This document shows, piece by piece, positions 1 through 11,100 of a stretch of 64,000 nt of DNA. The stretch is from Cafeteria roenbergensis (lineage: Eukaryota > Sar > Bigyra > Bicosoecida > Cafeteriaceae), in NCBI GenBank assembly GCA_008330645.1, contig VLTN01000018.1, forward strand, positions 1 through 64,000, given 5' to 3'. The first letter of the stretch is position 1. The number at the start of each line of letters is the position of its first letter. The translations under genes and the position numbers were made by a program. The notes beneath the pieces were generated by a model that ran no database searches, was not told where the DNA came from, and saw nothing but the letters and a program-made list of their open reading frames with translations.

Positions 1-3000
1 GTTGTGATTCAGGCCCGTTGGCGTGGTCATCATCTACGCTGGCGCCTAGGCATCGCGGATGCTCTCTCTCGCGTTCTTGCGTTGCACTGGCGCGCCAAGT
101 GCGCCTCCCGGAGTGCTCGGAGGCGCAGCCAAGCTGCAGCACTCATCACATGTCGCATTCGCGACGTTGCTGCGGCGAGAGCCGCTGACAGAGCCAGGCG
201 GCAAGCTGCGAGTGCGGCTCGCATTCAGGCTGTGGTTCGCGGGCGGCTCGCGCGAATCCGTGCCCGGTCTGCAGCGCCTCATCGCCAGCCAGCTGATGCC
301 GCTGCTGCGGCAGACACTGACCAGGCACTGCTTGCCGAAGGCGCTCGCAGGCAGAGCCTCGCCGTCGCTCATTCGAGCAGGCGCCGGTCCGTGGCTGTTC
401 GCTCTTCGGCTCAACAGCAACGCCTCAGTCAGCTGGCGGCGCTGAGCTCGAAGGCGCGGCAGCGCCCTGTTGCGCCCCGCCGAAAGCCCTTGCCGCCGCC
501 TCGGCAGCCTGTCCAGCCCAAGCCGGCGACAGCTTCGGAAGGCAGCGCCCCAAGCGCGCTTGTGGACGAGAGCACTGCTGGCCCTCCACCTCCGGAACAG
601 GAAGCTGGCGGCAAGCTGGCCACGTCAGCTGAACCCGCGGCTGAGCCCACACCGAGTGCCCAGGCTCCGGCCGGCAAGCGCGTACCGAATGCGGTTGTCA
701 GGCGGAGAGTTCGACGGGCACGTGGATCCCAGCCGCTTCCGTCCATGTCCCCAGCTGACCATTGCGTCACGTTCCTCGGCGGCGAAGCGAGCGAAGTCAC
801 TCGCCTGCCCACGCTAGAGGGAGCCGAGCGGTCTCCGCCCGCCTCGGCCGTGCTGCACGGCAGCAGGGCTTCCGAGCAGGCGAGCTTGCCGTCGAGGCAG
901 CAGACTCTCCAGCCGAAGCCAACTCCGGAACAGACCCCAGCACAAGTCGGAGCGCAAGCCGAGCAGGCAGGGTCTCGGTTCCAGTGGCTCAAACGAGCTT
1001 CTCAGGCGCTGTCTCGCCCCTGGATCGCTCCCTCGCACTCAGTCTCGTCGAGCTCAGCCGAGGGCTCTCAGCCCGATGGCGGAAAGGCATCCGATTTCAT
1101 TGCCGCCCGGTCAGCCTCCGAAGCAATGCAGGAAGCGCTGGCGCTTGCCCGCGCTGCAGGCGTTGACCTGTCCAAGGCCAGTCGGCTCGATGGCACGGGT
1201 GGGCGCGCGGGAGGGTTCGAGGCTTTCGACAGCTCTGCCCCCCTGGCCTCCGGCGAGGCCGACATGGACCACGACAAAGCCCTGCTGCGGCTGCTGCGCT
1301 CGCGCGCAAAGTTGGACGCTCGTCCAATCGCGACAACCTCTGCTCGACTCGTGATTCCAGTCCCGGCCGCGGCTCTTAACGCGCTCGAGGGCGTCGACGT
1401 GGCGGTCCCCGACAGCGATCTGGCCGGCGATGACATGACCGACGTCATCGGAGCTTCCGCATTTGCCCTTGGCATCGAGGCCGGCCTGCCCTACAGTCGT
1501 GTGGTTGCGATGGCACACGAGGGGCTCATCGACGAAGACGACTGGCGGAAGGAGGTGCGGGCGATGCGCGTTGCTGCCGAGCGACGCGTCGAAGGCGTGC
1601 ACGCGGAGGCGGCGCAGGAGAGCAAGGTCGAAGGCACCGCCGACCCTTCCTCGGTGCTTGAGTCCGCAAGCGTGTTGGTCAACCGCCTGTTTTCCGGCAT
1701 CGGGGGCGGAAGGGGATCCCGATCAGCCGCAGCCGAGCAAGCTCGCGCGGCAAAAGAAGGCTCGCAGGGCGAGCGCGTGCCCGAGCCGGCCGCGAAGCGC
1801 CTGCTGGTACCGCCGGAGGAGGAGGAGGAGGAGCCCGACGTGCTCAAGCCCGCGCCGAGGCCGGCGGAAGCGGAGCGCTGCGAGCTTCGTCAGCGAGCGG
1901 AGAGCGCGCTGGCGGTGAGCAGCACGTTCTCGGCGCCAGCATTGCGGCCTCGCGCATTGACCGCGCCGCCGGGCCGATCGGGCGGAGCGCTGGTTGACCG
2001 GGCCTTCGCAGCAGTGGCTCGGGCCGGACCCGAAGGTGCAGGGGAGGCCTGGCCAGCTGTAATTCGGGCGCTCGGTGTCGTGTCCCGTCAGGCTGGCGAC
2101 GTGGGGTCGGCCTCCGTGTTCGCTTTTCTGGCCGCGGGCTCCGACAGTGGCAGTGCCTCTGTCGGTGCTGGGGAGCGCATGGGCACCTCGAAGCGCAAGG
2201 GAGTCGCTAGAGTGTCAAGAGTGGTGACCGCCGCACTCCAGGCCATGCTCCACCCCACAGCGCTGTCCAGAGAGGCACTTCTGAGCGCACGGCAGGCACT
2301 TGCCAGTACCGCTGCCTCGGCCAGCGGCAAGTCTCTGGGAGTCGTTGCTGGCAGGCGCAGTTTCGTGATGTCCAGCCTGGGGCAGGCGGAGGATGCCGAC
2401 GCACGCAAGGACGCAACCAGCGGGGCTGTCGAGGATTCGTCGCTGCCAGCTCTGAAACTTGCTCTCGCGCAGGCCGCGCTTGAGGCATTTGGCGCTCTTG
2501 CCGCGCCTGGGATTGTCGCCGTTGCGTGCTTGCGCTTCGCCGAGGACCGGCTCGCAGCCGGCTCATCGTGGGACGAGCAAGCCTGCACGCAGGCCCACCA
2601 GGCAATCTCCCTCGCGCAGAACATCATCAGCCAGGCGGCGGCCTGCGGCTGGGCGTACGACTGGGCTGACAGCCTGGACGCGGCGCTTGCCGAAGGCAAC
2701 GCTTCCTCAGCCTTGCGGTTGCTGCAGCAGGGCCCATCAGCCAGCAAGTGGCACATGCTGGAAGGGGTCGAGGGTGGCGCGGCACCCGCCTGGGCCCGCT
2801 CGCGGAGCCTCGTCGACGCCGTGGCATGCGTGGTGCTTCCGCGCCTTGCGGCGCTCGTCGGCCTGGCCAGAGAGGCAAGTTCGGCAGCCGCCAGCACTGG
2901 CGCGGCGCTGCTCCGCCGTCTGGCTCGGCTCGTCGGCCAGTGCTGTTCGCCGGGGCTCGCTGCGCTGCTGTGCACCCCAGAGGGCTCCTCGCGTCTCAGG

Positions 3001-4920
3001 AAGGCTCTGACACTCTTTGCCCCGGACAAGGCCGCCGACAAGGCCACGCATGCCTGGCGCCTTGTCAGCGCCCAGCAGCTTGAAGACGCGTTTGGGACAG
3101 GGCCGCGGGGCAACGGCCTTGCGTTCCTGGCGCTGCAGGGCGCCCAGGAGTCTGCAAGCCTGTTCGACGTGCTCGCAGCGGCGGCGAGCGTCCGTGCAGC
3201 AGTCTCCGTGTCGCCAGCTGAGGAGTCGGCTGTGGCGGACGTCGACCTTTGGCTTGGCCAGGTGATTCCACGCACTTCCGTGAGCGCTTCCCTTGACACT
3301 GGCATTGCGTCTGGATCGGGGATCGGGCGTGCAAACTCTGGCCGCCACTCGTCAGATGAGGAGGACGAGTTCGGGGAGTCCGACGCCGACGACGACGTCG
3401 TCATGGAAATGTCAGCTCCTGCCTCGGGCAACTTGGCGCGGAGGCCCTCAGCTGGAAAGACCGCGTCAGGTTCGGGTCGTGCCGCCGACCAGGCAGCTCC
3501 CATCGCTCCGGCCCCAGCCTCCGCGGAGCCGCGGGGCGGCCGACGAGGGCGGGGCGACTCGGCAATGTCGAGCGGCTGGGGCGGGGTGACGGCTTCGCAG
3601 GCCGTCGCGCGGCCGACGACTCGCCTTCCCTGGCAGCCTCTCGTGTGGGCTGGCGACTTGGCTGCTGTCTCGGAGCCCAGCGCGCCTCTGTCGCGGCGCA
3701 GGCGGCGCTGCGCGCTGGGCGCGAGCCGGACGCTGATGCGTGCCGCTGCCGCCGCTCTGGCCGGGCCCGTGCAGGAGGCCAAGGTTGCCGCCATTGCTGC
3801 TGTCGTCAGCGCCGCCTCAGACAGTCTCATGGCCGCTGGGCTGCAGGAAGCGTCCGTGCTTCTGCTCGCCGGCATGGCCAAGACAGCCTGCGCCGCAGGG
3901 CGCGCCATCGCCATGCTGCCGGATCGTGCCGTGATCCACAGGTGGTGGTTGGACGCGGCACGCGGCCGCGTTGCGCGCGCTCCCAACGCCGAGAGCGCGG
4001 CCCAGACTCGCGCCTCTGCCTTGGAGGCGGACGTGGAGCTGTGGGAGCCATGGCTAGCTGCCGCGGCTGCCCGCGCTGCCCCATCGAGCGCGCCTCCTAT
4101 TGCGAGCGCCTGGGCCCACGTGCACGCCGCGGCGGCGCATGCTCTTGTGGCCTCGTCGGCGGAGCACGTGGCCGCGACGCTGTGCGCCAATGTTGGCTGG
4201 CTTGCAGCCAAGCAGGGCGGGCCCGATGCCACGGTTGCGGAGCTCCTGGGGACAGTGGGCTCTCGTGCGATTAGCAAGGCTCTTGACCGGCCAGCATGCC
4301 TCGCGCTGGCGTCGGCTGTGAGCGCCTCAGACTCAGCTATGGCGTTGCTCGAGGACGCATACGCGTGCGAGGAGCGCATCGACCACCTGCGCGGACCCGT
4401 GTGTACGGCTCTCGAAGAGGAGCTGATGGTCAGCCGGGCCACTAGGGTGCACCCTGCCGCGGCCACGCTGGCCCGCCTGCAGTTGGACGGCGTGGAGGCC
4501 GAAAGCGGTGTCCAGGCAGGCGTTTCCACGGACGAGAGTCTGGCCGAGCGGCTTGTGCTTGCCTCCCGTGCGCAGCTCGGCGCCGGGGACTCGGAGCGAT
4601 TGGGGACGCTGAGGGCAATGGCAGCTCGCGTGAATGCGCTCGCAGAGCGCGTCGACGACGCGGCGGGGCGAATTCACCGGCTGTCCGGCGCGGTCGCTCC
4701 GTCCATGGCGCCGCAGCTCATGCTCCCGGCCACGGTTTGGCGGTCTGCTCTGACGACTGCAGTCGGCCGCGTGGATGCGGTTGCCGAGCGCGACGCGGTC
4801 GACCTGGCTCTCACGCTCCGCCAGCCCGCTCCCTCGCACGTGTCGGCGCGTGGGCCGGCTGCCAACGTAGTCCTCGCGCTCACCGCGCTGGGGAACCCCT
4901 GCACAGGCGAGGCCTGGTAG
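1..4920 (+). CDS. IQ-motif protein, 5' partial
   Basis: The frame is open from base 1 to a TAG at 4918-4920 and has no start in the window, so the gene begins upstream. The visible 1639 residues open with two IQ-like calmodulin/light-chain binding motifs, one around residues 3-15 (IQ..W then basic and aromatic residues) and one around residues 71-84 (AARIQAVVRGRLAR). Between and after them lies a long Ala/Ser/Arg/Pro-rich region that looks disordered, with an acidic patch near residue 1120 (SDEEDEFGESDADDD). The last 400 residues look more helical. No motor, kinase or other enzyme domain is visible. A myosin tail or an ASPM-like protein is possible only if the missing N-terminus carries the defining domain. 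No intron is needed across 4.9 kb. The 3' end faces the coiled-coil gene across 217 bp. Confidence 0.7.
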   Translation, partial: VVIQARWRGHHLRWRLGIADALSRVLALHWRAKCASRSARRRSQAAALITCRIRDVAAARAADRARRQAASAARIQAVVRGRLARIRARSAAPHRQPADAAAAADTDQALLAEGARRQSLAVAHSSRRRSVAVRSSAQQQRLSQLAALSSKARQRPVAPRRKPLPPPRQPVQPKPATASEGSAPSALVDESTAGPPPPEQEAGGKLATSAEPAAEPTPSAQAPAGKRVPNAVVRRRVRRARGSQPLPSMSPADHCVTFLGGEASEVTRLPTLEGAERSPPASAVLHGSRASEQASLPSRQQTLQPKPTPEQTPAQVGAQAEQAGSRFQWLKRASQALSRPWIAPSHSVSSSSAEGSQPDGGKASDFIAARSASEAMQEALALARAAGVDLSKASRLDGTGGRAGGFEAFDSSAPLASGEADMDHDKALLRLLRSRAKLDARPIATTSARLVIPVPAAALNALEGVDVAVPDSDLAGDDMTDVIGASAFALGIEAGLPYSRVVAMAHEGLIDEDDWRKEVRAMRVAAERRVEGVHAEAAQESKVEGTADPSSVLESASVLVNRLFSGIGGGRGSRSAAAEQARAAKEGSQGERVPEPAAKRLLVPPEEEEEEPDVLKPAPRPAEAERCELRQRAESALAVSSTFSAPALRPRALTAPPGRSGGALVDRAFAAVARAGPEGAGEAWPAVIRALGVVSRQAGDVGSASVFAFLAAGSDSGSASVGAGERMGTSKRKGVARVSRVVTAALQAMLHPTALSREALLSARQALASTAASASGKSLGVVAGRRSFVMSSLGQAEDADARKDATSGAVEDSSLPALKLALAQAALEAFGALAAPGIVAVACLRFAEDRLAAGSSWDEQACTQAHQAISLAQNIISQAAACGWAYDWADSLDAALAEGNASSALRLLQQGPSASKWHMLEGVEGGAAPAWARSRSLVDAVACVVLPRLAALVGLAREASSAAASTGAALLRRLARLVGQCCSPGLAALLCTPEGSSRLRKALTLFAPDKAADKATHAWRLVSAQQLEDAFGTGPRGNGLAFLALQGAQESASLFDVLAAAASVRAAVSVSPAEESAVADVDLWLGQVIPRTSVSASLDTGIASGSGIGRANSGRHSSDEEDEFGESDADDDVVMEMSAPASGNLARRPSAGKTASGSGRAADQAAPIAPAPASAEPRGGRRGRGDSAMSSGWGGVTASQAVARPTTRLPWQPLVWAGDLAAVSEPSAPLSRRRRRCALGASRTLMRAAAAALAGPVQEAKVAAIAAVVSAASDSLMAAGLQEASVLLLAGMAKTACAAGRAIAMLPDRAVIHRWWLDAARGRVARAPNAESAAQTRASALEADVELWEPWLAAAAARAAPSSAPPIASAWAHVHAAAAHALVASSAEHVAATLCANVGWLAAKQGGPDATVAELLGTVGSRAISKALDRPACLALASAVSASDSAMALLEDAYACEERIDHLRGPVCTALEEELMVSRATRVHPAAATLARLQLDGVEAESGVQAGVSTDESLAERLVLASRAQLGAGDSERLGTLRAMAARVNALAERVDDAAGRIHRLSGAVAPSMAPQLMLPATVWRSALTTAVGRVDAVAERDAVDLALTLRQPAPSHVSARGPAANVVLALTALGNPCTGEAW

Positions 4921-5137
4921 CGCGCGCTCCCGCCGTCGCCTGCAGTGCGGAATGCCCTGAAAGCTGTGCTGGCTTTGGCGCGCTCTCGTGTTGAGTATTG
5001 CTTCTGTGGGCCTGGTGTTTCCCATTTCTGCGTGGTTGCCCGCGAAAGCAGCACAGGCGGCGTTCAACGCAGCTGCCGATTGCGAGCGCGATGCTTTGGC
5101 GCCCAGGTTCGCGTCGCACGCCGCTCACTCAAGAAAG

Positions 5138-8100
5138 CTACGATGATAGCTGTGACAGCCTCAACGCAAGCTCAGCGCTGTCCACAGGCCGAGTTGCCTG
5201 GCTGGCTTGAGCCCACACGTGCTGGCCAGTCGCAGGCTGGGCTGCACACGGCGACTCAAGCGACGCCCACGACTTGGTGGCGTCAGAGTTGGCAGAACTG
5301 AAGGAGTCGTGAGGGGCTGCAGGTGCCAGCCAGGGCCGCGACGAGGCGTCTTGCTCAGGTGCTGCGAAGAGGCGGCCACCAGGAGTGAACGAGCCGGACA
5401 TGCCTGGCCGCCGCCTGCCGTCGTCCTCGTCACTTTCGGCACCCGACTCTTCCGTCTCAAAGAGAGTCGCTGCGTGGGGCCTGGGAGGGCCAGACATGGA
5501 ACGCAGGCGCGCTGGCGGCAGTGTCACGCCGGCCGAAGCGGCAGCCACCCAAGACTGCGACCGCTGCATGAGCTGTTGCGGGGTTGCAAGGTCGGGACGG
5601 GGCTTGCCCGGGGGAGGGCGCGGCGACACATAGGGCGAGGCCATGGAGCGTTGGTGGCGCGAGGACGACCCAGACATGGACTGCGTTGCCCGCAAACGCG
5701 GAGGCCGCCCCTGCGGCGACGACCCGGGAAGGTGCAAGCGGGGAACACCGCGGCCAGCTGCTTGCGGAGACGCGACACCGCTTTCATCGCTGAGCAGGTT
5801 GGGAGTTGAGGACCCGCTCCCGATGGCAGAGTGGGGATCTTGAGTGGCGGAGCCAGCCGTCCACGTGTGAGCCCTCACTGGCGGTGGGATGCGAGCTGCG
5901 ACGGGTAGAGGGGCGGCCGCAGCTCCGAGCATGCTGCTGGTCGCGCTGGAAGTGCCGGAGTGCCTCCGCATGGCCTCCCGCGCCATCTCTCGCGGGGTGG
6001 GCTGCTGCCTCGCCGAGTTGAGAGGCGAAGCTTCCGGCGTGGGTTTCGACGCTGCTGGGACTTGCAGGGCAGGCTCGCTCGAATGCGATAGGCCTGCAGC
6101 GTCAGCCGCAGCAGAACCGCTGGCAGGGGCGCTGGCCTGCGATGTGGCAGTCGCTTTTACAGCAGCAGAGGCAGCAGCACCGACACCAGGCGAAGTGCTC
6201 CCTCCAGCCTTAGCTGTCGGGGAGGCGCGCGGAGTGGACTCGGGGACGCTCTGCACTGCCTGACCGATCAGCGCGTCGGCCTCCGCCAGCGCCTCCCACG
6301 CGGACCTCGCTGCCATGGCCGTGGCCGTGCGAGGCATGGCCTCCAGGTGCCCCTGCAAGTAGGCCAACGAGTGCGCTGCTGTGGCCTCCCTTCGCTCCGC
6401 GGCCACCAGCCGGTCCACCACGGACACGAGAAGCGACGTCGTGCTGTCACTCGCAGGTGTGCTGGCCCGGCTGGCCTTGGAAGACCCTCGCAGCGAGCGA
6501 ACAGGCGGCGACGCTGCGGCAGCAGGGGCGCTGTTCTGGCGGGCCTCGGCCTCGCCCGGCGTGCTCGCCGCCTCGCGAGCCCCTTCGCGCTGCATCGGCG
6601 GAGTGCGGCTTGCTCTCCGGCTCCCGGGCCTTCGCTCTCTGCCAGCGCGACGGACGGGACTCGCTTCCCTCGCCATGCGTGGGGATGCGCCAGAGCTGCG
6701 ATCTGGGCGGCGCTCTCTGGTTCCCAAGCGCGGCCTCGACGCGGACTGCGAGTCCTGGGACAGCGAGCAGCTTTGAGACGACTCACTGCCGCTCCGCGAG
6801 CGCCCGCTCAATGGGGCCCGCCGTCGGCTGCGCGGGGGGGACCCGCGGCTGGCACCTCGCCGGTGCAGCCTTGCGCTTCGGGCCCCGCTCCGGCCGGACG
6901 ACGGCGAGGCGCTGGCAGGCGTCGACACCTTTGGGCCAATTGGAGACTCAGAACTCCGCTTCCGCGGCGAGTCGCGGCCCACCCCAAACCCAGGTGCCGC
7001 AGGGGAGCGCCGCTGGCCGTGCCGGCGTCGCGAGGGCTGCGCCTCTCCGTTGACGCGCCTGCGTCGTCTGCGGCGCTCGGAGGATCCTCGCTCCGGAACA
7101 GAGTATTCGGGGGGGGAGACACCCCTGAACCGGCCGTCAAGTGAGGATGCTGCTGTGCCCTCGTGCGCGGCACGGGCTGCGGGCGTCCGGTCGGGCCTTG
7201 GAGATTGGCGCTCCGAGGAAAAGGGGAGTGCTCTTCGAGCGTTGACTGCGAGCGACGACAGCGCCCGCTTGACCGCCGAAGCGCTGGTGGCCGCTGCCCG
7301 CCTGTGGTCCCGCCATTGCGCCGGGCTTGGAACCGGCGTCGGCGGCACGGCTGCGCGCGAAGCAGCCGCGAGGCGAGGAAGGATTCGAGGCCGAGAGGGC
7401 TGAGGCCGCCCAGCGAAGGGAGCCAAGCCGCGGTTTGCCGGCGAAAGCACGCCGGCACGCCCGTGCAGGGCTGGAGAGGGTGGGGGACCTGTTCGGCTTG
7501 CAGCGGCCGCGAATGCCCGGCGCCTATGCTGGGAGACTTCCGTCCTGCGCGGAGGGGCGGGGGCAACCACGCCCACTCCAGCGCGAGCCCCAGCGACTGG
7601 GCTACCCAAGGCGGCCGCCGCTGCGAGAGACGGAGCCTGCGGCGGCCTCGCAGGGCTCGACCTGAGCACAGGGACACGGTTGGCCCGGCTCGAGCTGCTG
7701 CCGCCTTCGCTGACCTCGTTGGCGGTTTGCGCGGCGCTGGCAACGCCGCGGGGCGGCCTGGGGTGCGCCACCGAAGGAGGCAGAGCAGCTGCTGTCGGCT
7801 GGACGGCCTGCTCAGGCGTGCCACGAGCCAGTTGCGGCCGCGGCCGCAAGCCAGGCGGGAAGGCTGGCCCGTCCGGGCAAGCGGCCGAACCGGGGCTGGC
7901 ACGGGACGTGGCCGATCCAGCTCCCGGTCGCCGATTCGCTGCCGGCGGGGCGGCCGGCTCCAGGTCAGAGGCTCTCAGCCTGGAGACTCCAGGGGGGCCT
8001 CGGTCTTCGTCTGCGCTGGGCGTGCTGGGCGCGGCACGCGCGCCGTCGACTTCATCGCCTGCCATCGAAGGCGCGCCACGGGGATCAACGGCGCTGATCG

Positions 8101-10483
8101 ATGGCGCCTCCTCGTGCGCATCGTCCCAGGCGCCGCCTTCCTCCGAGCCTGCTCCGCCGCAGGCCACATCGGCTGCCGCAACTGCTGCCCCTGCTCCTGG
8201 GCCGCGCTGCCTGCCCGACGCGGAATCCCTGAGCGCGCTTGCGTACCCCAAGCTTCGCGCCAGCCGTGCCTGCGCCCTGCGCTGCTCGTCCATGGAACAC
8301 GCAAGCGACCCTTGAAGCTCCCGTATCCTGCTGTCCGCCGCTGCCCCAAGGGCCGCAGCTGTGGACCGCAACTGCTCCTCCCACCTCGCCCGCTCCTCCG
8401 CGATTGCCGCCGCCGAAGCGCGCGCCTTGGCTCGGTGCCGCTCGGCCTCCCGCTCGGCCGCGAGGCGGGCTTCGGCCTGGGCTCGCTGCCCTGCACGCAG
8501 CTGCTTCCGAAGCTCAACCGCCCTGGCCTCAGCCGCAGCTTTGGAGTGCTCCGCGGACCGGCGGGCGGCCTGCTCAGCGGCCAGCGCCCGCTTGAGCTCC
8601 GCCAGTGCCTCCGCCGCGGCGGCGTCTTCTGACCGTGTCCCTTCCGCCTCGATGCTCGCGCGCTGCAGCGCTGATTCCGCGGCCACGGCGCGCTCCTGCC
8701 ACTCGTCCCCCTGTCTGCGGGCTGCGCTCAAGTGCCCGAGCGCCGCCTGCAGTGACAAGTGCGCAGCCTCGGCACGCTCGTCGGCCGCCCGCGCCGAAGC
8801 CTGCGCGGCTTCGACTGCGTCGTGCATCGCAGCCGCTGAACCTGCCGCTTGCCGCTCGTCGAGCAGGCTGCGCGCGCTCGTCGCTTCAGCAGCCTCTGCG
8901 CGCGCCTTAAGCGCGGCGTTTTCCTGCCCCAGGCGCTGCGCCTTCGCCTCCAGGCGCGCAATGCTCTCAGCGGCGGCAGCGGCCTCCGTTTTCGCCTCTG
9001 CCGCATCCGCGTCCGCCCGCCGCCTGGCCGACTGCTCCCTGCTCAGCGCCGCGCCCGCGGCTGCCGACTTGCGCTCCGCGGCGTCCGCTCGCTCAGATGC
9101 CGCTGCAGCGACCCTGTCCGCCCGCTCTGCTGCCTCGGTCGCTGCTCCCCGCTCGCGCTCCTCGGCCGCCGCAGCGCTGGCCGCCGCTGCGGCTCGAAGC
9201 CGCTCCACCTCTGACAAGCAAGACCGGTGGGCCTCCTCCGCCTCCCCACGCCGGCGTGCTGCGCGCTCAGCCTGTGTCTTGGCCTTGTGCAGCTCTGCCT
9301 TCAGCTCCTGAAGCTCCGTCGCGAGCGCCAGAGCGGCAGACTTGTTCCGCTGGAGCTCGGCCCTCGCCCGCCTGCCCGCTTCGACCTCGCCCGCAGCTGC
9401 CGCCGCTCGCTCCTCCGCCTCGTGCCGAGCGTCCTCGGCAGACTGCTGCTGTCGTCTTGCCTCGCTCGCCGCGGCCTGGGCCCTTTTCGTTTCGGCCCGG
9501 GACTGGGCGAGCGCACCGGCCATGTGCGCGAGGCGCTCCTCCCGGGCCTGGGCGTCTGCTGCGAGCTGCGCCTCGGCTGCCCGGCGGCGCTCTTCCGACT
9601 CCCGCAGGCGCTGCAACAGGGCCGACATGCGCTCCTCGTCCCTGGGTGCGCGCGCCTCGCCGGTGTCACTGGCGCCGGGGCCAGCGTCGGGGCCAGTGTC
9701 GGCGCCGGCAGGTGGAGGGCTGGCCGCTGCTTGTGGAGCGGGACCCAGCAACTGCGACGGGGTCGCCGGGGCATCTGACCTCGGGACCTGCCGGGGCTCG
9801 TGCGGCGGTGTCCCTCGAGCAAGAGGGCGAGCCGAGTAGGACTCCAGCGGGCGGGAGGGCGCTGCTCGTTGCGACAGCTGCCGCCTGTGCGGCGAGCAGG
9901 AGCCCGAGCCGGTGCTGGCAGGCGGAGAGATTGCCCTCACAAGGGCGCCGCTGGCGGGCGCGCCACCCCTGTGCACATCAGCCGGCCTCACTAAGTCCTG
10001 CGGGCGGGGGAGATCGGGGGTGTGGCTGCGTTTTCCTGGTGACTGCTCGGCAAGTCGCTGCTCGGCGGCACGGGCTCGCCTAGCAAGCTGCTGGACGGCA
10101 GCCGCGGACTCGGCCCGGCCCCGGCTCCACGCAAGCGCGTGGGTCATGTCCAGCGCCGCCGCAGAGTATGCTTGGTCCACCAATTCGGTGCCGCTTGGGG
10201 CCTGCACGGAGCAAACGGCCGGGGGCAGCAACGCTCGGCTGCTTCAGCGGGGACGCAAGCGGCAGGGCTGCAGCTGCCTTGGGCGCGACCAACGCACTCT
10301 CACCCGCTCTGACGAATCACGAGCGGCGTCCCGAGAGCGGAGGCGCTCCGCAATCTGTGCTTCAATCGAGTCGCGCAAGTGCCAGCGCTGCTGTGCGGCA
10401 GACCAGCTCCTCCTCGACCTCCCTGAGCTTGGGGGCGACTCAACGAGCTGTGTGTAGTCGGAGTCAGCGGGGCTGCCACTCAT
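5138..10483 (-). CDS. Long coiled-coil protein with basic Ser/Arg-rich region
   Basis: Exons: 10304-10483 and 5138-10201; product 1747 aa. The start is the ATG giving MSGSPADSDYTQLVE. The single 102-bp intron has a GTGAGA donor after codon 60 and a TGCAG acceptor, both in phase 0. Residues 1-60 contain a short amphipathic helix (SIEAQIAERLRSRDAARD). Roughly residues 265-700 form an almost unbroken Ala/Glu/Arg coiled coil. This is followed by Pro/Ser-rich disorder and a region rich in RRRRRR and SR/RS dipeptides. A second helical stretch near residue 1370 (VVDRLVAAERREATAAHSLAYLQ) precedes a disordered tail. The layout suits a scaffold or cytoskeletal protein, but there is no family signature and I assign no function. 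The gene is divergent from the KQK-repeat gene across 617 bp. Confidence 0.75.
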
Positions 10484-11100
10484 GCCTCCCAGCCCGTGCC
10501 CATGGACAGGGCGAGGAGCCAAGTGGGCGGCGCTTGGTTTTGATGACCAGCAGAGCCGCAGCGGTCACACCAAGCAACATCCCAGACCGCTTCCCCGGCC
10601 CGCGCTCCCTGGGCCTCCGGATATCAGCGCCGCCAACCCAGCGCGCCGCCCGGGATCCCTGCAAGTTGGCGCTAGCGAGGAGTCCGTGGCCGTTCCGACT
10701 GCGCATAAGCGATTTCGATGGATTTTTGGCCGTCGGTGACAGTTGCCTCTGCAACCCGTCTGCCCAGCAGCCAGCGAGGCCACACCCCGCGGACGAGAGC
10801 GTGGCGCTGGCAAGAGACCGGTCGCCAGCTGGGTGGCCTCTCTAGCTCCCCCCTCCCAGAGACCCGGAGCAGCCAGGCTTGCCTGAGCGAGCCGCCCGTC
10901 GGTGAGCAGCACTTGCCAAAACGCGTTGGCGCAACAACGAGTCGTTCACCCGGCAAGCATCGCCCTCGGCCTGCGGGGGTCTTTCCTCCGCCCGCCACGC
11001 TCGCCATGGGGTGGCGTTTGATTCGAGGCCTCCACCCTGGCTCCGCTTGCTGCTTTCGTCCCGTTGACCTTGCAGTCACCACCCGTGGATCCGAATTGTC
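10484..11100. other. Divergent intergenic region, 617 bp
   Basis: This lies between the start codons of the coiled-coil gene (minus) and the KQK-repeat gene (plus) and presumably holds both promoters and 5' UTRs. It has scattered G-runs and C-runs and slightly more A/T near 10700-10740. I see no TATA box, CCAAT box, repeat or convincing small gene. Confidence 0.5.

Noticed and set aside
2088-4529. An 813-codon minus-strand frame opposite the IQ-motif gene
   Set aside because: Compositionally an antisense shadow of high third-position G/C; the plus frame is longer, extends past it on both sides and carries IQ motifs.
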